A stretch of 64,000 bases of DNA, taken from Novosphingobium flavum (lineage in GTDB: Bacteria; Pseudomonadota; Alphaproteobacteria; Sphingomonadales; Sphingomonadaceae). The translations under genes were made by a program, and so were the position numbers. The stretch is taken from the NCBI RefSeq assembly GCF_014230315.1, contig NZ_JACLAW010000002.1:310001-374000 (forward strand), written 5' to 3'. The notes below the pieces were generated by a model that was given only the letters and a program-made list of their open reading frames with translations, had not been told where the DNA came from and made no database searches. Position 1 is the stretch's first letter, and each line of letters starts with the position of its first letter. Of the stretch, positions 45,471 through 54,424 are shown one piece after another.

Positions 45471-46940
45471 TCAACCCCGCCCGGTGCGGCGAACCTTGCC
45501 CGCGTGGGCGCCAACGCCATTGGCCCCGCCGCGCGGACGGAAGCTGCGCTGGGGGCGGGCTTCGCCCTCGGCCCGCTCGCGGCGGTCGCCCTGCGGACGC
45601 TCGCCCTGCGGGCGATCACCGTGGGGCCGGTCGCCATGCGGACGATCCCGGCGCTCACCCTGCGGACGGTCACGACGTTCGCCCTGCGGACGGCCACGGC
45701 CACCATCGCGGCCCCTGTCACGGCGCCCACCACCACGCGGCTGCTGCGCGGCCGGTTCGACGCGCTTGGCGGCGGGCAGGCTGGCGGCTTGCTTGAGGAA
45801 GTCCTCGGGCAGGGCCTGCGGCTCGAGCTTGACCTTGGTCAGGCGTTCGATGTCGCGCAGGTAGGGCTTTTCGTCGGGCGCCACGTAGGACACGGCCACG
45901 CCGTCAGCCCCGGCGCGCGCGGTGCGGCCGATGCGGTGCACGTACTGCTCGGGCACGTTGGGGATTTCGAAGTTGAACACGTGGCTCACGCCCGAAACGT
46001 CGATCCCGCGCGCGGCGATGTCGGTGGCGACGAGGATCGGGGTGTTGCCCTGGCGGAAGCCTTCGAGCGCGGCGGTGCGCTGGGCCTGGCTCTTGTTGCC
46101 GTGAATCGCGGCGGCCTTGACCCCGGCGGCGGCGAGGTGGCGCACCACGCGGTCGGCGCCGTGCTTGGTCCGGGTGAAGACGAGGGCGCGGTCGATCGAC
46201 TGGTCGGCAAGGCCGGCGCGCAGGCTGATGGTCAGCAGGGCCTGCTTTTCCGCCTGGTTGATCATCGTCACGTACTGCTCGACCCGCTCGGCCGTGGTCG
46301 ATTGCGGCGCCACTTCAACCCGCACCGGGTTGTTGATGAAGCGCTTGCCGAGGTCGGCGATCGCCTGCGGCATGGTGGCCGAGAAGAACAGGCTCTGCCG
46401 GTCCTTGGGCAGCAGGGCGGCCACGCGGGTCAGCGGCTGGATGAAGCCGAGGTCCATCATCTGGTCGGCCTCGTCGAGTACGAAGATCTCGACGTTGCGC
46501 AGGGTCAGGGCGCGCTGGTCGATCAGGTCGAGCAGGCGGCCGGGGGTGGCAACGAGGATGTCGGTGCCCTGGGTCAGGGCGCGGGCCTGCTTGCCGACCG
46601 GAACCCCGCCGAACACGCAGGTCACGTGCAGCTTCAGGAACTTGGCATAGCCCTTCATGTTGTCGGCGATCTGGGCGGCGAGTTCACGGGTGGGCGAAAG
46701 CACCAGCATCCGGCACGAGGCGGACTTGAGCGGCTTGGGATCGGCGGCAAGGCGGTGCAGCGAAGGCAGCGAGAACGCGGCGGTCTTGCCGGTGCCGGTC
46801 TGGGCGATGCCCAGCAGGTCGCGCCCTTCCATCAGGGCCGGAATCGACTGGCGCTGGATCGGGGTCGGATCGGAGTAGCCCTTGGCGCCGAGCGCACGCA
46901 GGATCGGTTCGGCGAGGCCGAGTTCGGTAAAATAGGACAT
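45471..46940 (-). CDS. DEAD-box RNA helicase, RhlE-like
   Basis: A 489-residue ATP-dependent RNA helicase with Q motif (GYSDPTPIQRQSIP), Walker A AQTGTGKT (46-53), PTRELAAQI, VLDEADQMMD, FSATMP, DIAARGIDV and HRIGRTARAG. The last 90 residues are a low-complexity RG/RD-rich tail with tandem RPQGERRD and RPHGD units, probably RNA-binding and disordered. Relatives remodel structured RNA in ribosome assembly or at low temperature. The intervening 46941-47226 holds no other gene that I can support. Confidence 0.94.
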   Translation of the reverse strand: MSYFTELGLAEPILRALGAKGYSDPTPIQRQSIPALMEGRDLLGIAQTGTGKTAAFSLPSLHRLAADPKPLKSASCRMLVLSPTRELAAQIADNMKGYAKFLKLHVTCVFGGVPVGKQARALTQGTDILVATPGRLLDLIDQRALTLRNVEIFVLDEADQMMDLGFIQPLTRVAALLPKDRQSLFFSATMPQAIADLGKRFINNPVRVEVAPQSTTAERVEQYVTMINQAEKQALLTISLRAGLADQSIDRALVFTRTKHGADRVVRHLAAAGVKAAAIHGNKSQAQRTAALEGFRQGNTPILVATDIAARGIDVSGVSHVFNFEIPNVPEQYVHRIGRTARAGADGVAVSYVAPDEKPYLRDIERLTKVKLEPQALPEDFLKQAASLPAAKRVEPAAQQPRGGGRRDRGRDGGRGRPQGERRDRPQGERRDRPHGDRPHGDRPQGERPQGDRRERAEGEARPQRSFRPRGGANGVGAHAGKVRRTGRG

Positions 46941-47226
46941 AAGGATCTTTCATGGGCCGCGCGCAAAAGGCGCACGGCAAGCAGGGGTTCGCAACGAGCG
47001 ACCCGTGCGTGAAATGGGAAGCGGGTGAATGGTGGCCGTTCGTCCCCCCGCGGTCCTGCGTCTTGAGAGACGGACCTCACGCTGCGGGCGACTGCGCTGG
47101 CAAGGGCCACGCGCCGGTCACGAGAGCGGCCCCTAGGCGATATTGTTTCCCCGCGCAAGGAAATTACGTTGCAGTGCAAGATGGGAAGGGGTGGCGCTAC
47201 CGGAACCGGGGGTTAGAGAAGGGGCG

Positions 47227-47388
47227 ATGGATGATCCGCCTTCCCCCTGCAATGGCATTTGCCGGATCGCGCCCAGCGGTCTGTGCGCGGGATGCAGGCG
47301 CACGCTGGATGAAATAGCCGCATGGCGAGACCTGTCGGCGGAGGGCCGCCGAGCCATCATTGCCGCCCTGCCGGATCGAAGGGCCTAG
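47227..47388 (+). CDS. DUF1289 small cysteine-rich protein
   Basis: A 53-residue protein matching DUF1289: PCNGICRIAPSGLCAGCRRTLDEIAAW, with four cysteines that could bind zinc or another metal. It is short but the motif is highly characteristic. The start is the ATG at 47227 after a GAAGGGG ribosome binding site; the longer ORF is not part of the family. Function unknown. Confidence 0.85.
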   Translation: MDDPPSPCNGICRIAPSGLCAGCRRTLDEIAAWRDLSAEGRRAIIAALPDRRA

Positions 47389-47396
47389 CCAAAACT

Positions 47397-47418
47397 CCCC
47401 TCCCGCAAGCGGGAGGGG
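47397..47418. repeat. perfect 22-bp palindrome after DUF1289
   Basis: CCCCTCCCGC-AA-GCGGGAGGGG followed by CCGGGGGAGGGC. This differs in sequence from the mosaic element. Similar palindromes are widespread in alphaproteobacterial intergenic DNA (from memory, not checked); it may also act as a terminator for the DUF1289 gene. Confidence 0.55.
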
Positions 47419-47446
47419 CCGGGGGAGGGCCAGCAACCTCTCCGGA

Positions 47447-47947
47447 TTACCCGCCCCACCCGGCACATTCCGGATCGGAGCCCACCACCTGCCGGCGCAG
47501 TGAGGCCCGGGCCAGCCGCTCGATCTCCGCCTTGCGCCGCGCGGCGGCCAGCGGCAGCAGCGGGGCCGGGCGAAGGATCTCGGCGTCATAGCCATCGGCC
47601 ACGATCAGTCCGCAGTCGGCCGGGCGGAAGGCCTCGGTCTCCATGCAGGCCCGGTCGAGGCCGGGCGCTAGCCCCCAGAAGAAGCGGTCGCAGTGATCGA
47701 GATAGTCGGTCCACTTGCCGTCGCCCAAGAGGTCGGCCCGGCTGACCTTGATCTCGACGATGATCACGTGGCCCTTGGCGTCGATCCCCATCAGGTCGGC
47801 GCGGCGGCCCGAGCGCAGCGGCATTTCGGGCAGGCACCAGATGTCGTTGCGCGCGAACAGCCGGCCAATCCCGCGCGCCACCATCCGGGCGGTCTGGGCC
47901 TCGGCGCTGTCAATCGGCGATGCTGGGGGAATCGGAAGCGAAGCCAT
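47447..47947 (-). CDS. mmcB: MmcB-family DNA repair protein
   Basis: A 166-residue protein of the MmcB (DUF1052) family with PD-(D/E)XK-like nuclease motifs: RRADLMGIDAKGHVIIVEIKVSRADL contains the D...ExK pattern. Caulobacter MmcB is SOS-induced and contributes to mutagen resistance. An exact LexA-box pattern lies 14-28 bases upstream of this start, supporting the same regulation. An in-frame ATG at 47971 falls inside the LexA box, so the start is taken as 47947. Confidence 0.88.
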   Translation of the reverse strand: MASLPIPPASPIDSAEAQTARMVARGIGRLFARNDIWCLPEMPLRSGRRADLMGIDAKGHVIIVEIKVSRADLLGDGKWTDYLDHCDRFFWGLAPGLDRACMETEAFRPADCGLIVADGYDAEILRPAPLLPLAAARRKAEIERLARASLRRQVVGSDPECAGWGG

Positions 47948-47960
47948 GTCCTTATCATAG

Positions 47961-47975
47961 GAACATAGCATGAAC
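47961..47975 (-). promoter_or_regulatory. LexA (SOS) box of mmcB
   Basis: On the minus strand, GTTC-N7-GTTC, an exact match to the alphaproteobacterial LexA consensus, in the 38-base gap between the upstream unknown gene and mmcB. Position and target gene agree with known SOS control of mmcB. Confidence 0.75.
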
Positions 47976-47985
47976 TTCGCAAGGG

Positions 47986-48378
47986 TCAGGCGATAGGGCG
48001 CCGTTCGAGCGATCCGGGCGGTGCCAGCGCCAGCAGGGCGTCCCGCGCGGCGACGAATTCGTCCCACAGCGCCCGGGCGGGCACGGCCGCCGGCGTCCCG
48101 CGCGCATGGACGGCCAGCAGGGCGCGGATTCCGGTCTCGAGAATCGCGGCAAGGTCGGCCACGCCCTCGCGGGCATGGACCAGCCGCCAGCCCCCGGCCT
48201 GGGCGATCGCCTGCGGGAAATTCCGCGCCTCGGGCGAAACGGTCGGCGCCGGCAGTCCCGCCAGCGCGGCGACCACTCCGGCCGCGTCGTGCAGCCCCAG
48301 CCAGCGCCCACCCAGCTCCGCGCCTCCGTCAGGGCGGGGCCGGGCTGCCTGTTGGGAATCGGGCGGCTTGGTGCTCAT
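47986..48378 (-). CDS. protein of unknown function upstream of mmcB
   Basis: A 130-residue soluble, Ala/Arg-rich protein of helical appearance, with no motif I recognise. It lies 38 bases upstream of mmcB on the same strand, but the intervening LexA box suggests mmcB can be transcribed separately. Confidence 0.55.
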   Translation of the reverse strand: MSTKPPDSQQAARPRPDGGAELGGRWLGLHDAAGVVAALAGLPAPTVSPEARNFPQAIAQAGGWRLVHAREGVADLAAILETGIRALLAVHARGTPAAVPARALWDEFVAARDALLALAPPGSLERRPIA

Positions 48379-48534
48379 TCCCGCCCGTTAGCCCGGCGCC
48401 CCTTGCCAAATGCCTAAACGGAGCGGTGCAGTGCTGTTGCAGAGCCGTTGCAGTGCCGATGCGGTGGGCCTTGCGCGCTCCGTGCGAATTCCTTCTGGCC
48501 TCCCCGCAACCTTCCTGCTAGGCGCCCATCCCAC

Positions 48535-48611
<77 letters not shown>

Positions 48612-48646
48612 CTCTCCACAGCAAGACCGAAAACGGCAGGCCCGGC

Positions 48647-49360
48647 TCAATAGTCGCGGTCGATCGTGCCGATCCCGTTGATCCGGCTGCGCAGCAGGCG
48701 GGGCTTGCGCTTGAGTTCGACATTGCCGACCCCGTTGACCTCGACATCGACCGAGCCGGTGGCGGCGAGCGAGACCGAGCCGGCGCCGTTGACCCGCACC
48801 GTGGCATCCTCGCCCTCAAGATGGTCGAGATCGATATTGCCCGCCCCGTCGGTGGTGACGAACAGGCGCGCCGCGCGGCCCTCGGCCGAGAGATCGACCG
48901 CGCCGGCAGCGCGCAGGCGCAGTTCCGGCTGGTCGAGCCCGCGCAGGCGAACCTCGGCCGGGGCGCGGAAATCGAGTTCGGGCACTTGCGGCGCGGTCAG
49001 GAACACGCGCAGGCCGTCGCTGCCGTAGCGCTCCTCTCCGCCAAGATGCAGCCGTCCGCCGTCGAGCGCGACGCGGCCCACCACTTCGGCCGGCCCTTCG
49101 AGGCGCAGCTCGGTCTGCTCGCCCCTGCGGAATTCGAAACGCAGCGGCATGTCCGCGGTCAGCTTCGGGCTTGCGCCCAGGGGCAGGATGCGCACGGTGC
49201 GCGGGCCCCGGTCGCGATGGTGGTGTGACATCACCCAGTTCCACTTGCCCGATGCGAACTCGTCGCGCAGGCCCGGTCCGCCCGCAATCCAGGCCCCCGA
49301 AAAGGCGGCGATGGAAACCAGCGTACCGCTGGCGAAAACGATCAGCAGCTTGCGGATCAT
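48647..49360 (-). CDS. DUF2807 (head-GIN) exported protein
   Basis: A 237-residue protein with an N-terminal membrane anchor or signal (about residues 5-27) and a long run of short beta-strands of the DUF2807 type (e.g. LSAEGRAARLFVTTDGAGNIDLDHLEGEDATVRVNGAGSVSLAATG), which fold as a beta-helix. Last gene of the PadR-DUF1700-DUF2807 unit, 4-base overlap with DUF1700. The function of this widespread trio is not known in detail; envelope stress is suspected for relatives. Confidence 0.85.
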   Translation of the reverse strand: MIRKLLIVFASGTLVSIAAFSGAWIAGGPGLRDEFASGKWNWVMSHHHRDRGPRTVRILPLGASPKLTADMPLRFEFRRGEQTELRLEGPAEVVGRVALDGGRLHLGGEERYGSDGLRVFLTAPQVPELDFRAPAEVRLRGLDQPELRLRAAGAVDLSAEGRAARLFVTTDGAGNIDLDHLEGEDATVRVNGAGSVSLAATGSVDVEVNGVGNVELKRKPRLLRSRINGIGTIDRDY

Positions 49361-49938
49361 GCCACATCTCCCCGGGTTTCGCCGCGAATGGCGGGTTCGA
49401 TCAGGCGGTAGTGCAGCCGCCCGAACCACTTGGCGGCATTGACCAGCCAGGTGCCGACGATGCCAAGCAGGGCTCCCGCCGCGACGGCCGCGGCCATCAG
49501 CCCCAGCCCCGCCAGCACGGCAACCAGTGCGCCGCCCGGAAAGCCGCTGAACGGCCCGGCCACCAGCACGAAGCCGCCGGCGATGAAGACCGACACGGTC
49601 GCCACCATCAGCCCGAAGAATACGCCGAGCACCGGCAGGACGATGGGCAGCAGGACGAGGATGTCGATCGTCGCGAGCCCGAGGAAGGCCAGGATCACCG
49701 ACCAGGCCGAGGACGGCGTCCGCTCGCTTTCCCAGCTCTTGATCCCCGCCTCCAGCCGCAGTTCGCGGGCCATGCGCGAGGGATTGCCGAGCGCGTCGGA
49801 CACCTCCTCCTCCGATCGCCCGTCCTCGGCCGCGGCCTCGAAATGGGCCTCGTAGTCGGCCACGATTTCCTCGACGTCGGCCGGGGTCATGCCCTTGAGC
49901 CCGGCGCGCAGGCGGCGGATGAATTCGTTACGCTTCAT
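49357..49938 (-). CDS. DUF1700 membrane protein
   Basis: A 193-residue protein. The N-terminal half is the DUF1700 domain (FIRRLRAGLKGMTPADVEEIVADYEAHFEAAAEDGRSEEEVSDALGNPSRMARELRLE), followed by three or four membrane helices. It overlaps PadR by 11 bases and DUF2807 by 4. DUF1700 proteins almost always accompany PadR regulators. Confidence 0.9.
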   Translation of the reverse strand: MKRNEFIRRLRAGLKGMTPADVEEIVADYEAHFEAAAEDGRSEEEVSDALGNPSRMARELRLEAGIKSWESERTPSSAWSVILAFLGLATIDILVLLPIVLPVLGVFFGLMVATVSVFIAGGFVLVAGPFSGFPGGALVAVLAGLGLMAAAVAAGALLGIVGTWLVNAAKWFGRLHYRLIEPAIRGETRGDVA

Positions 49939-50293
49939 GGCTGGTCTCCGTTTCCCCGACGGAAAGAGATGGCCCGTCCTCGCCGATCAGCGCCTCGACC
50001 GCGGCGGTGAAACCGCGCCACTCGTCAAGCTGCTCGGCCAGGCGCGCGCGCCCGGTTTCGGTGATGCGGTAATACTTGCGCGGCGGCCCGGCGGGCGATT
50101 CCTCGAGCCGTGTGCTGACCAGCCCGTCCGCCTGCATCCGGCGCATCAGCGGGTAGATCGTCCCTTCGCCCATGTCGACCGCGTCGGCGAGCCGGCTGGC
50201 GATGTCATAAGCATAGTTTTCCCCGCGTGAGAGCAGGGCCAGGACGCAGAGCCCCAGCACCCCTTTCTTCAGCTGGATTTCGATTTCGGACAT
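49928..50293 (-). CDS. PadR-family transcriptional regulator
   Basis: A 121-residue winged-helix regulator: LGLCVLALLSRGENYAYDIASRLADAVDMGEGTIYPLMRRMQADGLVSTRLEESPAGPPRKYYRITETG is the PadR signature. It probably represses its own operon. Two direct copies of TGCAAG (50327-50332 and 50344-50349), 17 bases apart, lie upstream and could form its operator, although they do not match the classic ATGT-N8-ACAT. Confidence 0.92.
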   Translation of the reverse strand: MSEIEIQLKKGVLGLCVLALLSRGENYAYDIASRLADAVDMGEGTIYPLMRRMQADGLVSTRLEESPAGPPRKYYRITETGRARLAEQLDEWRGFTAAVEALIGEDGPSLSVGETETSHEA

Positions 50294-50478
50294 CGAATCG
50301 GTCTCCCGTGGATGGAGACTGGATATTGCAAGCTACCTGCGAATGCAAGATACCGTGCTAAGTGCGGTAGGCTGGGTGAGGAGGGCGGAATGTGCTTCCC
50401 GCGCAGTCGGCTTCAAATAAAGAAAGAAGCCGCTCGAAAGGCTGGGCCCTGCCGGAACACGCGCCCATGCATGGTCAG

Positions 50479-50523
50479 GAAACGCCGGCAGTATCGGGGG
50501 CGCAGGGGTATTAACCCCTGCAT
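50479..50523 (-). repeat. mosaic palindromic intergenic element, copy 7 (module A and B arm)
   Basis: Reverse orientation: GCAGGGG-TATTAA-CCCCTGC (50502-50521) with a degenerate module B arm CGCCGGCAGTAT (50483-50494). It follows the heparinase-family gene and its terminator in the gene's direction. The rest of the element is missing. Confidence 0.7.
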
Positions 50524-50549
50524 GGACCACTGTTCTTATGAGAAAATCA

Positions 50550-50582
50550 TAAAGGCCGCCGCCCGGTGGGAAGCGGCGGGCC
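50550..50582 (-). terminator. intrinsic terminator of the heparinase-family gene
   Basis: Stem GGCCGCCGC / GCGGCGGGCC (50554-50562 and 50573-50582, one bulge), followed on the minus strand by TTTATGATTTT. It starts directly at the stop codon. Confidence 0.75.
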
Positions 50583-52481
50583 TCAGCCCATCTTCTTGAA
50601 CAGCCAAGAGAATGTCCCGCCGCCGCGGCTGACCATGCCCTGCACGACGATCTGCTGGGTCGCCACCGGCCTGCCCTGGGCGTCGGCCCAGAGCGAATCC
50701 TCGACCACCACCTCGCCGCCGCCGGCGCGGAATTGCCAGTAGGTGCCGTCGGGGAGCGCAAGGCCCACGCCCTGCCTGTCCGGCGAGAGGCCAACCTCGA
50801 TCCCTGCGCCGAGGTGGAAGCGGATGGCGAAGGAGACCTTGCCGCGCGCGCCCTTGCCCCGCGCGGGGACCAGCAGGTCCTCGCCGCGCAGTTCGGTGCC
50901 ATCGTCGCGCAGGATCAGGATGCGGCGGTGAGTCAGGCCATAGCGCGAGGCATAGCCATCGTGGCTGGCCTCGAGCCGGGTGGCGCCCGCGCCGCGCTCG
51001 CCCGGAATGGCGCGTCGGTCGACCTCAACCTCGGAGACGCCGCCGCCGATCCGCCCGTTGATCAGGACCGCGGTGGAATTGGCATCGTCGATGACGAGGG
51101 TGGAATGGGCGCCCGTGGCCCGCAGGGCCTGTTCGAGCCGGGCCGGGATCAGCCCGCCCGCCGCCGCGCCGCCGCCGCAATTGACCACAAGCCGGTGCCC
51201 GGCATGACTGAGTTCGAAGGCCAGGGTCGAGGCGCAGCCGGCGCGCGCATGCTTGATCATCGGCGGCGGGGCCGCATCGAATTGCAGCACGGTCTTGGTC
51301 GCCACGACCCGCTGGTAACCCCACTGGCGCACGTCGCGCAGCGGGCGGGTACGCACGCCGCTCGCTTCGACCAGTCGTGCCACCTCGTCGCCGCCGATCG
51401 CCCATCCGCCCTGCCACGAACCGAGCGACCCGTCACCGTGCGTGAGCGCCAGCAGCGGCGGCACCAGCAGGCCGAGCATGCCCTGGATCGCGGCGGGCGG
51501 CTCGCGTCGGATCGCGCGGTAGCAGGCCGAAAGGCGCACGAGCAGGGCGATCGCCTCGATTTGGGCGAGCGGGCTGCGCGCCAGCGTTCCGCCATCGTCG
51601 CCGACCAGTTCGCCGAGGGTGCGGATCAGCCCGGCCTCGCCATAGAGGCGGCGCGCCTTCCCATCGGGCAGAAGCAGCCCGGCCGCCACGATTCCGCACC
51701 AGCCGGCCAGCTGGGCCATCAGGTCCTCGCCCCGGTTCACCCGCTTGTCGAGCCAGCGGGCCTGGGCGGCCATGGCGACGAGGGTGCGGGTGCGCAGCGG
51801 CCCGGCAAGGATCAGCGGGGCGTGGACCAGCCACGACAGCAGGCGCGTACCGGCAAGCGAAACGGTCCAGGCCCCGACCTTGGCGGGCTTGGGCGGCGGC
51901 GCGGGATTGGCGTCGAGCCAGGCGAGAAGAATCCGCTCGGCCACCGGGGCGCCTTGCTCGCGCGTGCCCGCCGCCTCGAGGTCTGCCAGCCAGGTGAAGC
52001 CGTGGACATGGCGCGCCAGCGGCGGGGTCATCCGCGCCACCCCGGCCAGTTCGGCCTGGGCGATCGGCAGCTTGACCCCGTGGAGCAGGAAATGGCCCGC
52101 GCGCAGGGCTGTGCCGGCCACCTTGTCGCCCGGCAGCGGATTGAGCACCGTGGCGAGCAGGCGCTTCTTCGATGGCTTGCGGAACGATCCGGTCACCTGT
52201 CCGCGCAGGCCGAGGCCATAGGCCAGCCGCATCAGCCGCTCGCCCGCCGACAATGAGGGCGGGGAGAAATCGGTGAGCGCCAGCATGCGCCCGGGCTCGA
52301 CCACGCTTTCGGGGATCTCGTCCGCCGCGCCGGAACCGGCCTCGCGCGGATCATGGTGCAGGGGCAGGGCCGGGGCGCCGGCTTCAACCGCCGCGAAGTC
52401 TTCGCCAGGTGCGGCGCCGTCCTGTCCGGCCCGTGCGTCGGCGCCGTCCTCGGCGATCCTGCGCAGGCCGGCGTCGGTCAT
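50583..52481 (-). CDS. heparinase II/III family protein
   Basis: A 632-residue protein. The C-terminal half has the heparinase II/III-like beta-sandwich region with GYQRVVATKTVLQFDAAPPPMIKHARAGCASTLAFELSHAGHRLVVNCGGG, and the central part is helical. Bacterial relatives occur near cell-envelope or division genes, and their polysaccharide substrate is usually unknown. The stop-to-start gap to rpe is only 3 bases, so the two are probably cotranscribed with rpe upstream. Confidence 0.85.
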   Translation of the reverse strand: MTDAGLRRIAEDGADARAGQDGAAPGEDFAAVEAGAPALPLHHDPREAGSGAADEIPESVVEPGRMLALTDFSPPSLSAGERLMRLAYGLGLRGQVTGSFRKPSKKRLLATVLNPLPGDKVAGTALRAGHFLLHGVKLPIAQAELAGVARMTPPLARHVHGFTWLADLEAAGTREQGAPVAERILLAWLDANPAPPPKPAKVGAWTVSLAGTRLLSWLVHAPLILAGPLRTRTLVAMAAQARWLDKRVNRGEDLMAQLAGWCGIVAAGLLLPDGKARRLYGEAGLIRTLGELVGDDGGTLARSPLAQIEAIALLVRLSACYRAIRREPPAAIQGMLGLLVPPLLALTHGDGSLGSWQGGWAIGGDEVARLVEASGVRTRPLRDVRQWGYQRVVATKTVLQFDAAPPPMIKHARAGCASTLAFELSHAGHRLVVNCGGGAAAGGLIPARLEQALRATGAHSTLVIDDANSTAVLINGRIGGGVSEVEVDRRAIPGERGAGATRLEASHDGYASRYGLTHRRILILRDDGTELRGEDLLVPARGKGARGKVSFAIRFHLGAGIEVGLSPDRQGVGLALPDGTYWQFRAGGGEVVVEDSLWADAQGRPVATQQIVVQGMVSRGGGTFSWLFKKMG

Positions 52482-52484
52482 CGC

Positions 52485-53153
52485 TCAGCCCAGTCCCTTG
52501 AGCGCGGCGATATTGGTGGCATAGCGATCGGGTCCGCCGCGGAAGGTGGCGGAACCGGCCACCAGCACGTCGGCCCCGGCAGCCACGCATTGCGGCGCGG
52601 TGACCGCATCGACCCCGCCATCGACCTCGAGCCGGATTTCGCGGCCCGACTTGTCGATCATCTTGCGCACCGCCTCGATCTTGCGCAGCTGGCTGGAAAT
52701 GAAGCTTTGCCCGCCGAACCCGGGGTTCACGCTCATGATCAGGACCAGGTCGATCTCGTCGATCAGGTAGTCCAGCATCTTGGCCGGGGTGGCCGGGTTG
52801 AGCGAAACACCCGCCTGCTTGCCCAGCGACTTGATCAGCTGGACCGTTCGGTGGACATGGGCCCCCGCTTCCGGGTGCACGGTGATGATGTCGGCCCCGG
52901 CCTCGGCGAAGGCCTGGATGTAGGGATCGACCGGGGAGATCATCAGGTGGACGTCGAAGGTCTTGGTGCTGTGCGGGCGCAGGGCCTTCACCACCATCGG
53001 GCCGATCGTGATGTTGGGCACGAAGTGGCCGTCCATCACGTCGATATGAATCCAGTCCGCCCCGGCGGCGTCAACCGCGCGCACTTCTTCGCCAAGCCGG
53101 GCGAAGTCGGCGGAAAGGATGGAGGGGGAGATCAGCGGGACGGTCATGGCCAT
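52485..53153 (-). CDS. rpe: ribulose-phosphate 3-epimerase
   Basis: A 222-residue TIM-barrel enzyme interconverting ribulose-5-P and xylulose-5-P. Motifs: [55 protein letters not shown] and EVDGGV. Start ATG 53153 or 53147. First gene of a two-gene unit with the heparinase-family protein. Confidence 0.96.
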   Translation of the reverse strand: MAMTVPLISPSILSADFARLGEEVRAVDAAGADWIHIDVMDGHFVPNITIGPMVVKALRPHSTKTFDVHLMISPVDPYIQAFAEAGADIITVHPEAGAHVHRTVQLIKSLGKQAGVSLNPATPAKMLDYLIDEIDLVLIMSVNPGFGGQSFISSQLRKIEAVRKMIDKSGREIRLEVDGGVDAVTAPQCVAAGADVLVAGSATFRGGPDRYATNIAALKGLG

Positions 53154-53300
53154 GAGCACTTTCTCTGGTGGATTGGCCCTATCCACCCCCCGGGAGGGCG
53201 GCAACCGCCGAACCTGCGCTTTTCCACATTGCCGTGGCAGCGAACAGGGCCTTGTGCCGCCGATTGACCCGATTCGGAAGGGCCTCTAGGCCTTGGCGCG

Positions 53301-54161
53301 ATGGACGGGGGCGCAATGATCGATCTGATGGCGCGGGAGATGCGTCTGCGGCCGGGGCCTGTCCCCGCGGCGCTGGGTGGGTCGTCGGTGGCCGTGGGCA
53401 AGCACCTGCTGCGCGGCGATGAATTTGTCCTGCGTGAACCGGGCCTCGCCTTCCACTACCGCAAGGGCGAGGGGGTCACGGTCGAGCGGCAGCCGGGGCC
53501 GGCCGACCCGGACGAGGAAGAGCTGTTCCTCAACGGCAGCGTCTATGCCGCGGTCGCCGCGATCAACGGGCTGATGCCGCTCCACGCCTCGGCCGTCGCG
53601 GTCGGCGGCAAGGTCGCGGCCTTCACCGGGCCGGCCGGGGCGGGCAAATCCACCCTTGTCGCCGGGCTCTCGCGGCTCGGCCTGCTGCTGTTCTGCGACG
53701 ATACCCTGTTGCTCCATTTCGGGCAGGACGGGGCGATCACCTGCCTGCCGGGGCACAAGCGGATGAAGCTGTGGCGCGACGCGGCCGAACTCACCGAAAG
53801 CGAGCCTCTCGAGCGGGTCAGCGCGGCCTATCCCAAGGTCTATGTCACTCCGGCGGGCGGCGACGTGGCTGAGCCGTTGCCGCTGGGCGCGCTGGTCTTC
53901 CTCGAGGAGGGCGCGGGCGGCGAGGCGCCGTGCCTGTTGCCGCTCGGCGGCGGGGAGAAGATTGCCCGGCTCGACGACGATCACTATACGCGCGCCCTGT
54001 TCGACGCGGCGAGCGGCCATGGCCGGGCCGAACGCTTCGCCCTTCACGCGCGCATCGCCCGGCAAGCCGCCATGGCGCGGTTCGTGCGGCCGAAGGACAG
54101 GGGTGGTTTCTGGGCGGCAACGCGCTACCTTGCCGAAAATATATCGGATATGGTTGGGTAA
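53301..54161 (+). CDS. HPr-kinase-like protein of a lasso-type RiPP cluster (K)
   Basis: A 286-residue P-loop protein of the HPr kinase superfamily. Key features: HASA (95-98), Walker A GPAGAGKST (110-118) and the acidic pair DD (133-134). It lacks the N-terminal domain of true HPr kinase. In paeninodin-type lasso clusters such proteins phosphorylate the C-terminal Ser of the precursor, and the precursor here ends in Ser. A TTGACC-N17-TAGGCC promoter-like pair (53264-53292) lies so close that the internal ATG at 53316, after GGGGGCGCA, may be the true start. Stop and B1 start overlap. Confidence 0.85.
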   Translation: MDGGAMIDLMAREMRLRPGPVPAALGGSSVAVGKHLLRGDEFVLREPGLAFHYRKGEGVTVERQPGPADPDEEELFLNGSVYAAVAAINGLMPLHASAVAVGGKVAAFTGPAGAGKSTLVAGLSRLGLLLFCDDTLLLHFGQDGAITCLPGHKRMKLWRDAAELTESEPLERVSAAYPKVYVTPAGGDVAEPLPLGALVFLEEGAGGEAPCLLPLGGGEKIARLDDDHYTRALFDAASGHGRAERFALHARIARQAAMARFVRPKDRGGFWAATRYLAENISDMVG

Positions 54162-54424
54162 TGAGCGCAGTCAGCAAGAATACGGGCAACTTCGTCGAAA
54201 CCGAGGTTGATGATGAATTGATCCTCATGCGGATATCGGACGGCGATTTCTTTTCGCTGGAGGGGACGGCGCGGGCGGTCTGGGCCGCGATCGACGGGGT
54301 GCGCGATCGCTCGCAGATCGTCGGCTTCCTCGCGGCAGAGTTCGAAGCGCCGGCCGAGGCGATCGCGCCCGATGCCCATGCCTTTCTCGACGAACTCGCC
54401 GCAGCCGGCCTTGTCTCTGGCTGA
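54161..54424 (+). CDS. PqqD-like RiPP recognition element (lasso B1)
   Basis: An 87-residue PqqD-fold protein: FVETEVDDELILMRISDGDFFSLEGTARAVWAAIDG and FLDELAAAGLV are family-typical. In lasso clusters the B1 protein binds the precursor leader and presents it to the B2 peptidase and the cyclase. Start overlaps the kinase stop (TAATG); stop overlaps the B2 start (TGATG). The gene starts at the ATG at 54161 rather than at the longer ORF start. Confidence 0.92.
   Translation: MSAVSKNTGNFVETEVDDELILMRISDGDFFSLEGTARAVWAAIDGVRDRSQIVGFLAAEFEAPAEAIAPDAHAFLDELAAAGLVSG

Noticed and set aside
45540..45735. Short regular repeats considered as a CRISPR array
   Set aside because: They lie in frame inside the DEAD-box helicase gene, encode RG-rich units, have no unique spacers and no cas genes are nearby.
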